NCBI GenBank assembly: GCA_026397915.1
Contig: JAPLTX010000059.1
Span: 1-64,000, forward strand
DNA: 64,000 nucleotides
From: Verrucomicrobiota bacterium
GTDB taxonomy: Bacteria; Verrucomicrobiota; Verrucomicrobiia; CAIQCK01
Direction of reading: 5' to 3'
The notes beneath the pieces were generated by a model. That model was not told the origin of the DNA. It was given only the letters and a program-made list of their open reading frames with translations, and made no database searches. How positions within the stretch are numbered: the stretch's first letter is position 1; each line of letters starts with the position of its first letter. Position numbers and translations under genes: made by a program. Shown piece after piece: positions 54,327 through 63,489 of this stretch.

Positions 54327-55397
54327 ATGGACTCTATAACCTCCAATCCCCTCCTCGGCGTCGCGATGCACGCGGTCGGCGCGACGTTTGCCGCCACTTG
54401 CTACACGCCAGAGAAACAGGTGCGCGGCTGGTCGTGGCAAAGCTACTGGATCACGCAAGCGTCGTTTTGCTGGTTCCTGCTGCCGTTGCTCGGCGCTTGG
54501 CTGACGATCCCGGAACTCGGCGCGGTGCTGCGCGAGGCACCGAGGGACGCGATGCTCACGTCGTTCGGGCTGGGCGCGGCCTACGGCATCGGCGGCACAG
54601 CGTTTGGCATCTCCATCCGCCACATCGGCTTCTCGCTGACCTATGCCATCGCGGTCGGACTCTCCAGTGTGCTCGGCACGCTCATCCCACCGCTGGTCAA
54701 AGGCACGCTTGGCACCACCCTCAGCAAGCCGGGCGCGGAGTGGATCGTCGCAGGCATTGTCATCGGCACGCTCGGCATCGCCGGCGCGGGCTGGGCCGGG
54801 CGGCTGAAGGAGCGCGACCTCAGCGCGCAGCAACTGACCGGACAGTTCTCGCTCATCAAAGGTCTGCTGCTCTCGCTGTTGGCGGGCGTGCTCTCGGCGG
54901 TCTATGGCTTCGCGCTGGAGGCGGGCGAGCCGATTGCGGACGTGGCCAGTGCGCACGGCGCGGGCGTCTGGCGCGGCAACGTTGTCTATATCTTCTCCAA
55001 CACCGGCGCGTTCCTGACGACTTCGATTTACTGCCTCTGGCTCCACGCGCGGCACAAGACGCTCAGCGAACTGGTCGAACTACCGGCTGGATCGGAGAAG
55101 GAGAGTCTGCCGCTGAACTGGGCGATGGCGGTGGTGACGGGTCTGTTCTGGTATGGCCAGTTCTTCTTCTATAACCTCGGTCACGTGCGGATGGGCCACT
55201 ACAAGTTCACGAGTTGGGCGATCCACATGATCATGCTGGTGCTCATCAGCAACCTCGTCGGCATCCTGCTCCGCGAATGGCGCCAGTGCCGCCGCCTGAC
55301 GCACCGCACCATCGGCATCGCGCTCACAGTCCTGATTGGCGCGGTGCTGCTGCTGACTTACGGCAACTATCTCGGCGACCTCGCTGCAAAACACTAG
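54327..55397 (+). CDS. rhaT: L-rhamnose/proton symporter
   Basis: The 356-residue integral membrane protein, about as long as E. coli RhaT (344), has around ten hydrophobic segments. The typical pattern is seen: NPLLGVAMHAVGATFAATCY at the N-terminus, GIGGTAFGISIRHIGFSLTYAIAVGL near residue 92, SVLGTLIPPLVKG, LAGVLSAVYGFALEAGEPIAD near residue 190, and YGQFFFYNLGHVRMG near residue 275. It imports L-rhamnose, and possibly similar sugars, with protons across the inner membrane. It is the only transporter in the long operon and ties that operon to deoxyhexoses released by the secreted enzymes. No rhamnose catabolic genes (rhaA, rhaB, rhaD) are in the window. Confidence 0.93.
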   Translation: MDSITSNPLLGVAMHAVGATFAATCYTPEKQVRGWSWQSYWITQASFCWFLLPLLGAWLTIPELGAVLREAPRDAMLTSFGLGAAYGIGGTAFGISIRHIGFSLTYAIAVGLSSVLGTLIPPLVKGTLGTTLSKPGAEWIVAGIVIGTLGIAGAGWAGRLKERDLSAQQLTGQFSLIKGLLLSLLAGVLSAVYGFALEAGEPIADVASAHGAGVWRGNVVYIFSNTGAFLTTSIYCLWLHARHKTLSELVELPAGSEKESLPLNWAMAVVTGLFWYGQFFFYNLGHVRMGHYKFTSWAIHMIMLVLISNLVGILLREWRQCRRLTHRTIGIALTVLIGAVLLLTYGNYLGDLAAKH

Positions 55398-55423
55398 GAG
55401 ATGCGAAACCGTGAGATAATCCT

Positions 55424-56779
55424 ATGAAAACGTCCCAACTCACTCGACGCAGTTTCCTGAAACGCACAGCGCTCGGCGGAACAGCCGCGGCGTTTCCCAA
55501 CCTCATCCCCGCACGTTTGCTTGGCGCCGATGGCGCTGTCACGCCCAACAATCGCGTTAACGTTGCCATGATCGGCACGGGCCGACAGGTGTTTTACGCG
55601 AACTTGCCGTGGTTCCTCTGGTCCGAGGATGTGCAGGTAGTCGCGGTGTGCGACGTGGACGCCTGGCGGATGGAGCAGGCGAAGAAGAAAGTCGAGGGGA
55701 ATTACGCGAACAAGACCGGCTTCGGCAGCTACAAAAGCTGCGCTACGTATCGCGACTTCCGCGAGGTGCTCGCGCGCAAGGATGTGGATGCCGTGATGAT
55801 CTCCACGCCGGACCATTGGCACGCCTGCATGGCCATCGCCACCGCCAAGGTCGGCAAGGATATCGCGCTGGAGAAACCCATCTCGCTCTCGGTCGAGCAA
55901 GGCCGCGCCATCGCCGATGCGGTCAAGAAACACAAGGTGGTCTGCCGCACCGACACCGAGGTGCGTTCGCAACGATGGTTTCAGCAGCTTTGCCAAGTCG
56001 TCCGCAACCGCCGCATCGGCGAGGTCAAGCGCGTGGTGGTCGGCGTGCCCAAAGACCCCGCGCCGTTGACGAAAACTCCTGAACCGATGCCCGTGCCGCC
56101 GGAGTTGGACTACGATCTCTGGCAAGGCCCCGCACCCGCGCACCCCTACACGCTCAAGCGCGTCCACTCGCGGCAGGGCGGCCTCGACTACACCGCCGGC
56201 ACCGGGCCGGGCTGGTTCCACATCAGCGACTATTCGCTCGGCAACCTGCTGAACTGGGGCACGCACACCATAGACATCGCCCAGTGGGCGCTGGGCACGG
56301 AGCACACCGGCCCTGTCGAGGTCGAGGGGCGCGCCGAGTTCCCGAATGCCTTCTGGGACACGCCGATCAACCACGAGTTCCGCTATCGCTACGCCAACGG
56401 CGTCGAGATGCTTTACGTCTCCGACCGGCCGTTCGTCCGCGTCGAGGGCACGGAGGGCTGGATCGAGAACACGTGGTTCCAGTCCGGCGGCTTCAAGGCG
56501 AGCGATCCGGCGCTGCTGAAGTGGAAGCCCGGCCCGAATGAAATCCAACTGCCGTGCATCAGCGAGAAGGAAGACTTCATCAACTGCGTCCGGAGCCGCA
56601 AAGAGCCGATCGTCACCGCCGAGATCGGCCACCGCGCCGCGACGATCTGCCAGATCGGTTTCATCGCCGCCAAGCTCGGCCAGAAGCTGAAGTGGGACCC
56701 CGCCGCCGAGAAATTCGCCGGCAACGGCGAGGCCAACAAGATGCTTACGCGACCGATGCGCGCGCCGTGGAGTCTATGA
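55424..56779 (+). CDS. Tat-exported Gfo/Idh/MocA-family oxidoreductase
   Basis: The 451-residue protein starts with a twin-arginine signal, QLTRRSFLKRTALGGTAAA. After it a Rossmann domain is seen (RVNVAMIGTGRQ near residue 46), then VAVCDVD and VDAVMISTPDHWHACMAI near residue 115, and the family's EKPISLSVEQGRAI with the catalytic Lys. The C-terminal half is the substrate-binding domain (GPGWFHISDYSLGNLLNWGTHTID). These NAD(P)-binding enzymes oxidise, reduce or hydrolyse sugars, and the exported members are thought to hold their cofactor tightly. Substrate is unknown; a rhamnose- or fucose-related sugar is plausible from context. Confidence 0.93.
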   Translation: MKTSQLTRRSFLKRTALGGTAAAFPNLIPARLLGADGAVTPNNRVNVAMIGTGRQVFYANLPWFLWSEDVQVVAVCDVDAWRMEQAKKKVEGNYANKTGFGSYKSCATYRDFREVLARKDVDAVMISTPDHWHACMAIATAKVGKDIALEKPISLSVEQGRAIADAVKKHKVVCRTDTEVRSQRWFQQLCQVVRNRRIGEVKRVVVGVPKDPAPLTKTPEPMPVPPELDYDLWQGPAPAHPYTLKRVHSRQGGLDYTAGTGPGWFHISDYSLGNLLNWGTHTIDIAQWALGTEHTGPVEVEGRAEFPNAFWDTPINHEFRYRYANGVEMLYVSDRPFVRVEGTEGWIENTWFQSGGFKASDPALLKWKPGPNEIQLPCISEKEDFINCVRSRKEPIVTAEIGHRAATICQIGFIAAKLGQKLKWDPAAEKFAGNGEANKMLTRPMRAPWSL

Positions 56780-56828
56780 CAGCGCACCTTATCGCCACGG
56801 ACGTTCAATCTAGAAAGGCTGACAAATC

Positions 56829-58148
56829 ATGAGAACTACTCGACGCGATTTCCTCCAAATGGCTGCCTTGGCAGTCGCCGGAGCCACCCCCGGTGCGCGC
56901 GCGCACGCGGTTGATTCAATCGCGGGCAAATCCGCCATCCAACGCCCGCGTCCGTTGAAGTTCTCCGGCGACATGCGCGACGGCCTCAAGCCGCGGCGCG
57001 TGACCAATGCGATGTGGGACTACTCGTGGCTGACGCAGCATTACCGCGGCGGCGCGTTCGCCGACTTCAACAAGGCCGCGGACGAGTTACTGGCGCGAGG
57101 ATTCAACACGGTCCGGATTGATGCGTTCCCGCTGGTCATCGGCGCGTTGAAGTCGGAGGACGAGACCATCACCATCGCTGGCAATCCGCTGGCCAACTGG
57201 GGCATGTCCGACCGCGACCGCGAGCATGTGGTGGCGCGCGAGTTGGTGGAGTTCATGCGCGCCATGAATCGCCGGGGCTTGTCGGTCATCCTGTCATCGT
57301 GGGGCAAAGACTGCAAAGAATACCCCGACCGCAAGCAAACACTGGCGAAGGACAGGGACGGTTTCCGCAAATCGTGGGAGCGCACGCTCGACATCCTCGG
57401 CAGTCATGACGCGCTCGGCCACGTCATCTACGTGGACCTCGACCAGGAGTTTCCATTTTTCAGCCCGTTCAAGGACGAATTGAATGAACTGGCAAAAAAA
57501 CAATCCACGGCGCGCTCCGTCGAGGCCGCGATGGAGGAGGTGGGCCAGTTCGAGCAGGGATTGACGCGCATGGCATGGAAGCCGGCGCAAATGGACTACG
57601 TGCGCAAGCTGTTCTCAGAAATGCTGCCGCACTTCCAATCGCGCTACCCGCGGCAGCGCTTCACCTACTCTCTCACGTCGTTCTTCAAGGAAGTGCGCTC
57701 GATGGGACTGCAACTGTTCGACGTGCTGGAACTGCACCTGTGGATTCACTCGCCGCGTTTCGACAATCGCACCGGTTTCAACAAGCTCACCAAGGACCGG
57801 GGCGAGCACGACTACAAGGACTACGCGGGCCGGATCGCCGCCGCGCTCGACACCGTCGGGCCGATGCTGGTGAAGGAGATGGACACCAAATGCGCCTTCG
57901 CCCAGGCGTGGTCGGAAGAGATCGCCGCACCGGTGGTGACGACGGAGGCGTGGGGACCGTGGTGGCACATGGATCATCCCGACCTCGATTGGAGCTGGCT
58001 GCGCGACTGGTGCGAGCAGTGCATGACGCTGGCCGCCCATCATAAGTTCTGGGGCGTCACGCCGTGGAACTACTCGCATCCCTACTGGAAAAACTGGTCC
58101 GACGTGGCGTGGTATCGCAAGGTCAACCAACGCTTTCTACGAAGCTGA
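56829..58148 (+). CDS. Tat-exported cellulase-like glycoside hydrolase (clan A)
   Basis: The 439-residue protein begins RTTRRDFLQMAALAVAGATPG, a twin-arginine signal. A TIM barrel follows with LLARGFNTVRIDAFPL near residue 90, GLSVILSSWG, VIYVDLDQEFPFF with Glu207 in the acid/base position, and VVTTEAWGPWWHMD with Glu373 in the nucleophile position. This matches sugar-binding cellulase-like or GH5-type proteins; the exact family is not certain. A GAAAGG-type site lies before the ATG. It is 49 bp after the Gfo/Idh/MocA gene and 53 bp before another glycosidase gene, all on one strand. Confidence 0.75.
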   Translation: MRTTRRDFLQMAALAVAGATPGARAHAVDSIAGKSAIQRPRPLKFSGDMRDGLKPRRVTNAMWDYSWLTQHYRGGAFADFNKAADELLARGFNTVRIDAFPLVIGALKSEDETITIAGNPLANWGMSDRDREHVVARELVEFMRAMNRRGLSVILSSWGKDCKEYPDRKQTLAKDRDGFRKSWERTLDILGSHDALGHVIYVDLDQEFPFFSPFKDELNELAKKQSTARSVEAAMEEVGQFEQGLTRMAWKPAQMDYVRKLFSEMLPHFQSRYPRQRFTYSLTSFFKEVRSMGLQLFDVLELHLWIHSPRFDNRTGFNKLTKDRGEHDYKDYAGRIAAALDTVGPMLVKEMDTKCAFAQAWSEEIAAPVVTTEAWGPWWHMDHPDLDWSWLRDWCEQCMTLAAHHKFWGVTPWNYSHPYWKNWSDVAWYRKVNQRFLRS

Positions 58149-58201
58149 CGCAGATACCGAAATGACGACGACAAGAAGATGAAACGCAAAGGAAGCAAAC
58201 C

Positions 58202-59833
58202 ATGAACCCAACCATCACCCGCATCGTCATGAGCGCGCTGGCGCTCATCACTACTGTTACTCCGCTGGCTTTGGTGCCGGGGATTCTTGCTGCCGATGAG
58301 GCGGCCGCCAACGCACCAGCATCGGTTGAGGTCAGCGTGGATGCGGCCAAGATTGTCAACACCCTGCGCGGTGGCATCGGGGCCTCCTGGCACGCGATGG
58401 AGGCGCCGATTCCTTACGGGGTCAAGCACCCGGACTTCACCGGCTACAGTCACGGCGGCAGCGGTTGGGGCGCTTACCCGCCCGCCGAGGACGAACGGGC
58501 GTGGCAACAAATCTATCGGCACGCCAACTGGCTCGGTCTGGATTGGAATCGAGTCGAGATCGAGCAGCGCGTCTATGAACCGGAGCGGGACAGATTCACA
58601 TTCGACAATCCCGAGATGCGCATCCTCTATCGCATTCTCGATTGGAACCAGAAGAACGGCGCGGACGTGTTCTTCCAACAGATGTGGTGCAACACCGCAT
58701 GGCTGGCGTATCCCGAGTTTCGGGACGATCCCGTGGGCCGCGTCCACAGCGCGCCGTGCGATTTGGAAGCGTTCGCCAATGGGCTGGTCACGCTGATGGA
58801 ACACTTGATCAAAAAGCGCGGTTACACCTGCATCAAATGGCTCTGCATCAACAACGAGCCGGGTGCCAAATTCTCATGGTGGCAGGCCCCGCCCAACAAG
58901 CCGCTTTCGATCGCCGGAGGGCTGGCGGCGGTGCGCAAGGCCCTGGATCAGCGCGGACTCACACTGCCGTTGTCGGCGCCGGACACGACGTTTGGCGGGT
59001 TCCCCGACAAATTTCCGGCGGAGTATGATTATCTGCCCCTGCTTGGCGCCTACGATTTCCACGACTACGGCGCGGATTTCGACTTTCGCACCAAGGGCCA
59101 TATCGCCGCGCAAGAACGCAACGCGGCGCTCTGGAGCAAGTATGCTCAGGGCGACGGCAAACCGCTGTTCCTTTCGGAGTTCGGCACGATGGCCTACGGC
59201 TGGGCGCCCGACAAACCCGGCCCGAGCAGCCCGCAGTCGGCGTTGGTTGGCAGCGAGTTGATCATCCGTCTCGCCAACGCCGGGGTGGACGGATTCAACC
59301 GCTGGAGTTTCCTGAACCGCGGCGACCTCGACGGCCAATGGCAGTTCGTGGACACGTGGGATCGGCAGCAGAAGAAGTTGCTTGCCGAATTCCTGCCGCA
59401 CCCGAACAGTTATTTCTGTCTCGGCCTGCTCAGCCGGTTTACCGCCAAGAACTCCGAGGTGCTCGCCAGCCGCGTGAGCGCCTTCCGGGTTGCCGGCTGG
59501 CAACGCGTATTCGCTGCCGCCTTTCGCAGTCCGCGGGGAAACCTGACCATTGCCATCGTCAACGACGCTCCAGCCGATTGCCAACTCAAGCTGGCGCTAT
59601 CGGGCACAATTCCGCCGGCACCGTTCCACCGCTATCGTTACACCGAGGCCGAGCATGACCGGTCCGATATTAGAATCGGTCCACAGCGCGAGTTTGCGCC
59701 GGTCGCCGGAGCCACGGCCTGGCAGGATACGCTTCCTCGGAACAGCCTCACCATCTACAGCACCTACAACTTGGATCACGCTGATCCGGGAATAATGTTG
59801 GAACCGAAAACGTCCGCGCACGAACGCCGCTGA
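58202..59833 (+). CDS. secreted glycoside hydrolase, GH30/GH39-like
   Basis: The 543-residue protein has a signal peptide (TRIVMSALALITTVTPLALV, cleavage near AADEA). Its barrel has WNRVEIEQRVYEPERDRF, then CINNEPGAKFSWW with Glu219 as acid/base, and LFLSEFGTMAYGW with Glu326 as nucleophile. A C-terminal beta-domain (VFAAAFRSPRGNLTIAIVNDA) completes it, as in GH30/GH39. Enzymes of this clan hydrolyse beta-linked glycans such as xylans, glucosides or iduronides; substrate unknown. A broken copy of its first 20 codons follows at 59846-59905, after the stop. Confidence 0.76.
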   Translation: MNPTITRIVMSALALITTVTPLALVPGILAADEAAANAPASVEVSVDAAKIVNTLRGGIGASWHAMEAPIPYGVKHPDFTGYSHGGSGWGAYPPAEDERAWQQIYRHANWLGLDWNRVEIEQRVYEPERDRFTFDNPEMRILYRILDWNQKNGADVFFQQMWCNTAWLAYPEFRDDPVGRVHSAPCDLEAFANGLVTLMEHLIKKRGYTCIKWLCINNEPGAKFSWWQAPPNKPLSIAGGLAAVRKALDQRGLTLPLSAPDTTFGGFPDKFPAEYDYLPLLGAYDFHDYGADFDFRTKGHIAAQERNAALWSKYAQGDGKPLFLSEFGTMAYGWAPDKPGPSSPQSALVGSELIIRLANAGVDGFNRWSFLNRGDLDGQWQFVDTWDRQQKKLLAEFLPHPNSYFCLGLLSRFTAKNSEVLASRVSAFRVAGWQRVFAAAFRSPRGNLTIAIVNDAPADCQLKLALSGTIPPAPFHRYRYTEAEHDRSDIRIGPQREFAPVAGATAWQDTLPRNSLTIYSTYNLDHADPGIMLEPKTSAHERR

Positions 59834-59845
59834 GCTGGTGAAACC

Positions 59846-59905
59846 ATGAACTCAACCATCACCCGAATCATCGTGGACGCTCTGGCGCTTGTCGGTATTC
59901 CCTGA
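59846..59905 (+). pseudogene. truncated duplicate of the preceding gene's signal-peptide start
   Basis: ATG at 59846 opens MNSTITRIIVDALALVGIP followed by TGA. This aligns with MNPTITRIVMSALALITTVT at 58202, with nearly the same bases over the first 45 nucleotides. The copy ends after 19 codons and has no further homology, so it is a remnant of a duplicated gene start or of a deleted paralogue in front of the FAD enzyme gene. Confidence 0.7.
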
Positions 59906-59919
59906 GCAAGATTAGGAAT

Positions 59920-61374
59920 ATGAAAACCACACGACGCAAATTCATTCTCACCGCAACGAGTGGCGGTCTCGGCGCGCTTGCCGCGTTTTCCGGCACAACA
60001 GCTCAAGCCGCGAAACCTGACGGCAAACAGGCTGGCGCGGTCATCATTCCCGAACGCAAAGTGCCGGTGCTTGCCGAGGCAGACGTGCTGGTCTGCGGCG
60101 GAGGCACGGCGGGCATCACGGCGGCGTGCAGTGCGGCGCGGCATGGCGCCAAGGTGGTTCTGATCGAGCGTTGGCCGTGTTTGGGCGGCATGGGGACCGC
60201 CGCGCTGGTCAACGGCTGGCACCGCAGCGACCGGACGAAGGTGGTCATCAACGGCTTGGTTGAGGAAGCCGCCGAGCGCGCCCGCAAACGCGGTTGGATC
60301 GAACAGGTGCGGAATTTCCCGAAGGCGTTCGAGACGCACTGGTTCGACCCTGAAGGCATGAAGGTCGTCTATCAGGACATGCTCGACGAATCCAGCGTGC
60401 GGACGTTCTGCTACCTGGTGGCCGGTGAGCCGATTATTGAGGGCGGGCGCATTCGCGGCGTGGTGGTGGAGACCAAGGAAGGCACGCGCGCGATTCTGGC
60501 TCGGATCGTGATTGATGCCACCGGCGACGGCGACATCGCCGCGAAGGCCGGCTTGCCGTTCGACTACGGCCGGGCCAGCGACAACCTGGTGCAGGGCATG
60601 ACGATGATGTTTCGGCTTAGCGACGTCGCTCCCGAAATCGTTAAAGCCCATCCTCAGGATGCGGATCGCGTGGTGGGCCTGATGAAGAAGCTTCGCGACG
60701 AAGGGAAGTTTCCGCAGTTCCTTGAGATGGCCGCCCGCCATTACCTGCGCAGTCCGCAGCCGCCCGACGTGTCCTACAATATGTGCCCCGTGGCCGGCAA
60801 TGCGCTCAAAGAGGAGGAACTGACGCGGTTGACGGCGAAGGCGCGGCGGCAGGTGCATCAGTATGTGGAACTGTGGCGGAAAGAAATGCCCGGCTTCGAG
60901 GACGCCAAGGTTGTGCAGACCGGTTTCAGTCTCGGCATCCGCGAATCGCGGCGCGTCCGCGGCTTGAAGACACTCGACGCGCAAATGGTCGTCAAGGCCG
61001 TGAAACAACACGACGCCATCGGCCACGGCGTCTGGATGATTGACATTCACGACCCGAAAGGCAGCGGCCACACCACATGGGCCGACCAGAAGCCGGAGAC
61101 GATGGTGCCGGTCGGCCAAAGTTACCACATCCCACTCGGCATGTGTCTCAATGCGACGATGCCGAACCTCGCCGTCGTTGGCCGCTGTGCCGCCTCGACG
61201 CACGAGGGTCATTCGTCGGTGCGCGTGCAGACCCACTGCATGGTCATGGGCCAAGGCGTCGGCACCTGCGCTGCGCTCGCGCTTAACGCCGATGTTGACA
61301 TGGCCAAGCTCGACATCCACAAACTCCAGACGCAGTTGCGAAAAGACGGCGTCTATCTCGAAAACGTGCCATGA
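59920..61374 (+). CDS. Tat-exported FAD-dependent oxidoreductase
   Basis: The 484-residue protein begins with MKTTRRKFILTATSGGLGAL, a twin-arginine signal, so it is exported folded with FAD bound. The FAD site is VLVCGGGTAGITAACSAARHG near residue 56, then IERWPCLGGMGTAALVNG and IVIDATGDGDIAAKAGL near residue 200. The C-terminal part has QTGFSLGIRESRRVRG and NLAVVGRCAASTHEGHSSVRVQ. It belongs to the FAD_oxidored (PF12831-like) group common in PVC glycan loci; substrate unknown, perhaps a sugar or sugar alcohol. Its stop overlaps the ATG of the next beta-helix gene by 4 bp. Confidence 0.9.
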   Translation: MKTTRRKFILTATSGGLGALAAFSGTTAQAAKPDGKQAGAVIIPERKVPVLAEADVLVCGGGTAGITAACSAARHGAKVVLIERWPCLGGMGTAALVNGWHRSDRTKVVINGLVEEAAERARKRGWIEQVRNFPKAFETHWFDPEGMKVVYQDMLDESSVRTFCYLVAGEPIIEGGRIRGVVVETKEGTRAILARIVIDATGDGDIAAKAGLPFDYGRASDNLVQGMTMMFRLSDVAPEIVKAHPQDADRVVGLMKKLRDEGKFPQFLEMAARHYLRSPQPPDVSYNMCPVAGNALKEEELTRLTAKARRQVHQYVELWRKEMPGFEDAKVVQTGFSLGIRESRRVRGLKTLDAQMVVKAVKQHDAIGHGVWMIDIHDPKGSGHTTWADQKPETMVPVGQSYHIPLGMCLNATMPNLAVVGRCAASTHEGHSSVRVQTHCMVMGQGVGTCAALALNADVDMAKLDIHKLQTQLRKDGVYLENVP

Positions 61375-63461
61375 ATAAGATCATAGCCATCCTCCTCGCA
61401 GCAGCAGCGCTGACGCTGGCTGCCCAAACCACATCAGCCGTTGAATTCCACGTCGCTTCCGACGGCAATGATGCCAATCCCGGCACGAAGGCGAAGCCGT
61501 TCGCGACGCTTGAGCGCGCGCGCAACGCCATCCGGCAATCCAAGACCCAAGATCCAAAATCCAAATTTGAGGTGATTGTCCGCGGCGGAGCGTATGAGCT
61601 GGCGCGGCCGTTCGAGCTGACGGCGGAGGACTCCGGCAGCGCGAAAGCACCCATCGTGTATCGCGCGCGCAAAGGCGAGACTGTGCGGATCAGCGGCGGC
61701 AAGCTGGTAACGGCTTGGAAACCGGTGACGGACGCGGCGGTGTTGAACCGACTCGATCCGGCGGCGCGCGGGCATGTCATGCATGCCAACCTGCGCGCGC
61801 TCGGCGTGAGCGACTTCGGCGCGATGGGCGGCGGGTTTGCGCTCGGCGGCGGACCGGGGTTGGAGCTTTTCTTCAACGACCAGCCGATGACGCTGGCGCG
61901 CTATCCCAACGACGGGTTCATCAAGATCACCAACGTGCTCGGCCAGACCCTTGTGGATGTGCGTGGCACCAAAGGTTGCAAGGAAGGTGTCTTTGCCTAC
62001 GACGGCGACCGGCCTGCGCGCTGGGTCGGCGACAAGAACGCGTGGGTTTTGGGTTATTGGTTCTGGGATTGGGCGGAGGGACGGCAGCGGGTCGAGACGA
62101 TTGACGCGGAGAAGAAGGTCTTGACGCTCGCGAAGCCGCACCACAGCTTCGGCTACCGCAAGGGCCAGTGGTTCTACGGCTACAACCTGCTCTGCGAGAT
62201 TGACCAGCCGGGCGAGTGGTATCTCAACCGTGACGCCGGCACGCTTTATTTCTGGCCGCCCACCGCCACCGAGAAAGGCCGCGCGGTGGTGTCGGTGCTC
62301 TCGAATCTCGTCACGATGACCAGCGCGTCGCACGTGACGCTGCGCGGGCTGACGTTCGAGGCGGTGCGTAACGACGCCATCATCATGAAGGGCTGCACCA
62401 ACAGCCTCATCGCCGGTTGCACCATCCGCAACGTGGGCAGTTGGGCCGTGCGCGTCGGCGACGGCCAGAACACCGGCGTCACCGGCTGCGACATCTACGC
62501 AACTGGCGACGGCGGCATCAGCATCAGTGGCGGCAACATGAAGACGCTCACGCCCGCCGGTCTTTACGCGGAAAACAACCACGTCCATCACTGGAGCCGC
62601 TGGAACCGGATGTATCGGCCGGCGATCATGATCACCGGCGTCGGTAACCGCGCCGCTCACAACCTGCTGGAGAACTCGCCGCACACCGCCATCGGTTTTG
62701 GCGGCAACGACCACGTCATCGAGTTCAACGAAATCCACAGCGTCTGCCACGAGAGCAACGACGCTGGCGCGATCTATTCCGGCCGCAACTGGACGATGCG
62801 CGGCACGGTCATCCGCTGCAACTACCTCCACCACATCAACGGCTTCGAGGGGCGTGGCTGCGTTGGTGTCTATCTCGACGACATGTATTGCGGCACCACC
62901 ATTGCCAGCAACCTCTTCTACAAGGTCACGCGCGCCGCGTTCATCGGCGGTGGCCACGACAACACCATCGAGAACAACATCTTCGTGGACTGCAAACCCG
63001 CCGTCCACGTGGACGCGCGCGGCATGGGGTGGGCGCACGCGATGCCGGAGGGCCTTGTCAAGGAAGGCCGCGAGAAAGGCACGCTGAGCGGCATCCGCTT
63101 CACCGAGCCGCCCTACGGCACGCGCTATCCAAAACTCAACGGCATCCTCGACAACAACCCTGCGTCGCCGACCGGCAGCCTTGTCGCGCGCAACGTCTGC
63201 TGGGGCGGCAAGTGGGACGGCATGGAGAAGAAGGCGAAACCGTTCATCACGCTCCAGGATAACCTGCTCGACGCCGACCCGCGCTTCGTGAACGCGGCGA
63301 AGTTGAACTTTCAGTTGCGCGGCGACTCGCCCGCCTTCAAGCTCGGTTTCAAGCGGTTTCCCATTGAGAAGATCGGACTTTATCGCAGCGCCGACCGCGC
63401 CTCGTGGCCGGTGAAGCACAGCGTCCGACCGATGGTCGAGCCGCCGGCCAAGCCAAAGTAA
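61371..63461 (+). CDS. secreted right-handed beta-helix protein, paralogue 4
   Basis: The 696-residue protein starts with a signal peptide (KIIAILLAAAALTLAAQTTS) and VEFHVASDGNDANPGTKAKP, FATLERARNAIRQ. A 7-bp-repeat-encoded segment (SKTQDPKSKFE) leads into VIVRGGAYEL. QPGEWYLNRDAGTLYFWPP lies near residue 280. The helix turns include CTIRNVGSWAVRVGDGQNTG and NNHVHHWSRWNRM, and the C-terminal block is NFQLRGDSPAFKLGFKRFP. It has no extra binding domain. Expected role is a polysaccharide lyase- or hydrolase-like protein; I cannot name catalytic residues. The gene overlaps the FAD enzyme gene by 4 bp. Confidence 0.78.
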   Translation: MNKIIAILLAAAALTLAAQTTSAVEFHVASDGNDANPGTKAKPFATLERARNAIRQSKTQDPKSKFEVIVRGGAYELARPFELTAEDSGSAKAPIVYRARKGETVRISGGKLVTAWKPVTDAAVLNRLDPAARGHVMHANLRALGVSDFGAMGGGFALGGGPGLELFFNDQPMTLARYPNDGFIKITNVLGQTLVDVRGTKGCKEGVFAYDGDRPARWVGDKNAWVLGYWFWDWAEGRQRVETIDAEKKVLTLAKPHHSFGYRKGQWFYGYNLLCEIDQPGEWYLNRDAGTLYFWPPTATEKGRAVVSVLSNLVTMTSASHVTLRGLTFEAVRNDAIIMKGCTNSLIAGCTIRNVGSWAVRVGDGQNTGVTGCDIYATGDGGISISGGNMKTLTPAGLYAENNHVHHWSRWNRMYRPAIMITGVGNRAAHNLLENSPHTAIGFGGNDHVIEFNEIHSVCHESNDAGAIYSGRNWTMRGTVIRCNYLHHINGFEGRGCVGVYLDDMYCGTTIASNLFYKVTRAAFIGGGHDNTIENNIFVDCKPAVHVDARGMGWAHAMPEGLVKEGREKGTLSGIRFTEPPYGTRYPKLNGILDNNPASPTGSLVARNVCWGGKWDGMEKKAKPFITLQDNLLDADPRFVNAAKLNFQLRGDSPAFKLGFKRFPIEKIGLYRSADRASWPVKHSVRPMVEPPAKPK
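61537..61564 (+). repeat. in-frame 7-bp tandem repeat, four units (AATCCAA type)
   Basis: Units AATCCAA, GACCCAA, GATCCAA and AATCCAA lie in the coding sequence of beta-helix paralogue 4 and encode QSKTQDPKSK. Position relative to the conserved ARxAIRQ and VIVRGG motifs is the same as at 38245 and 63656. Confidence 0.92.
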
Positions 63462-63489
63462 TGAAATGAAGATGAGGAGATTAAACGAG

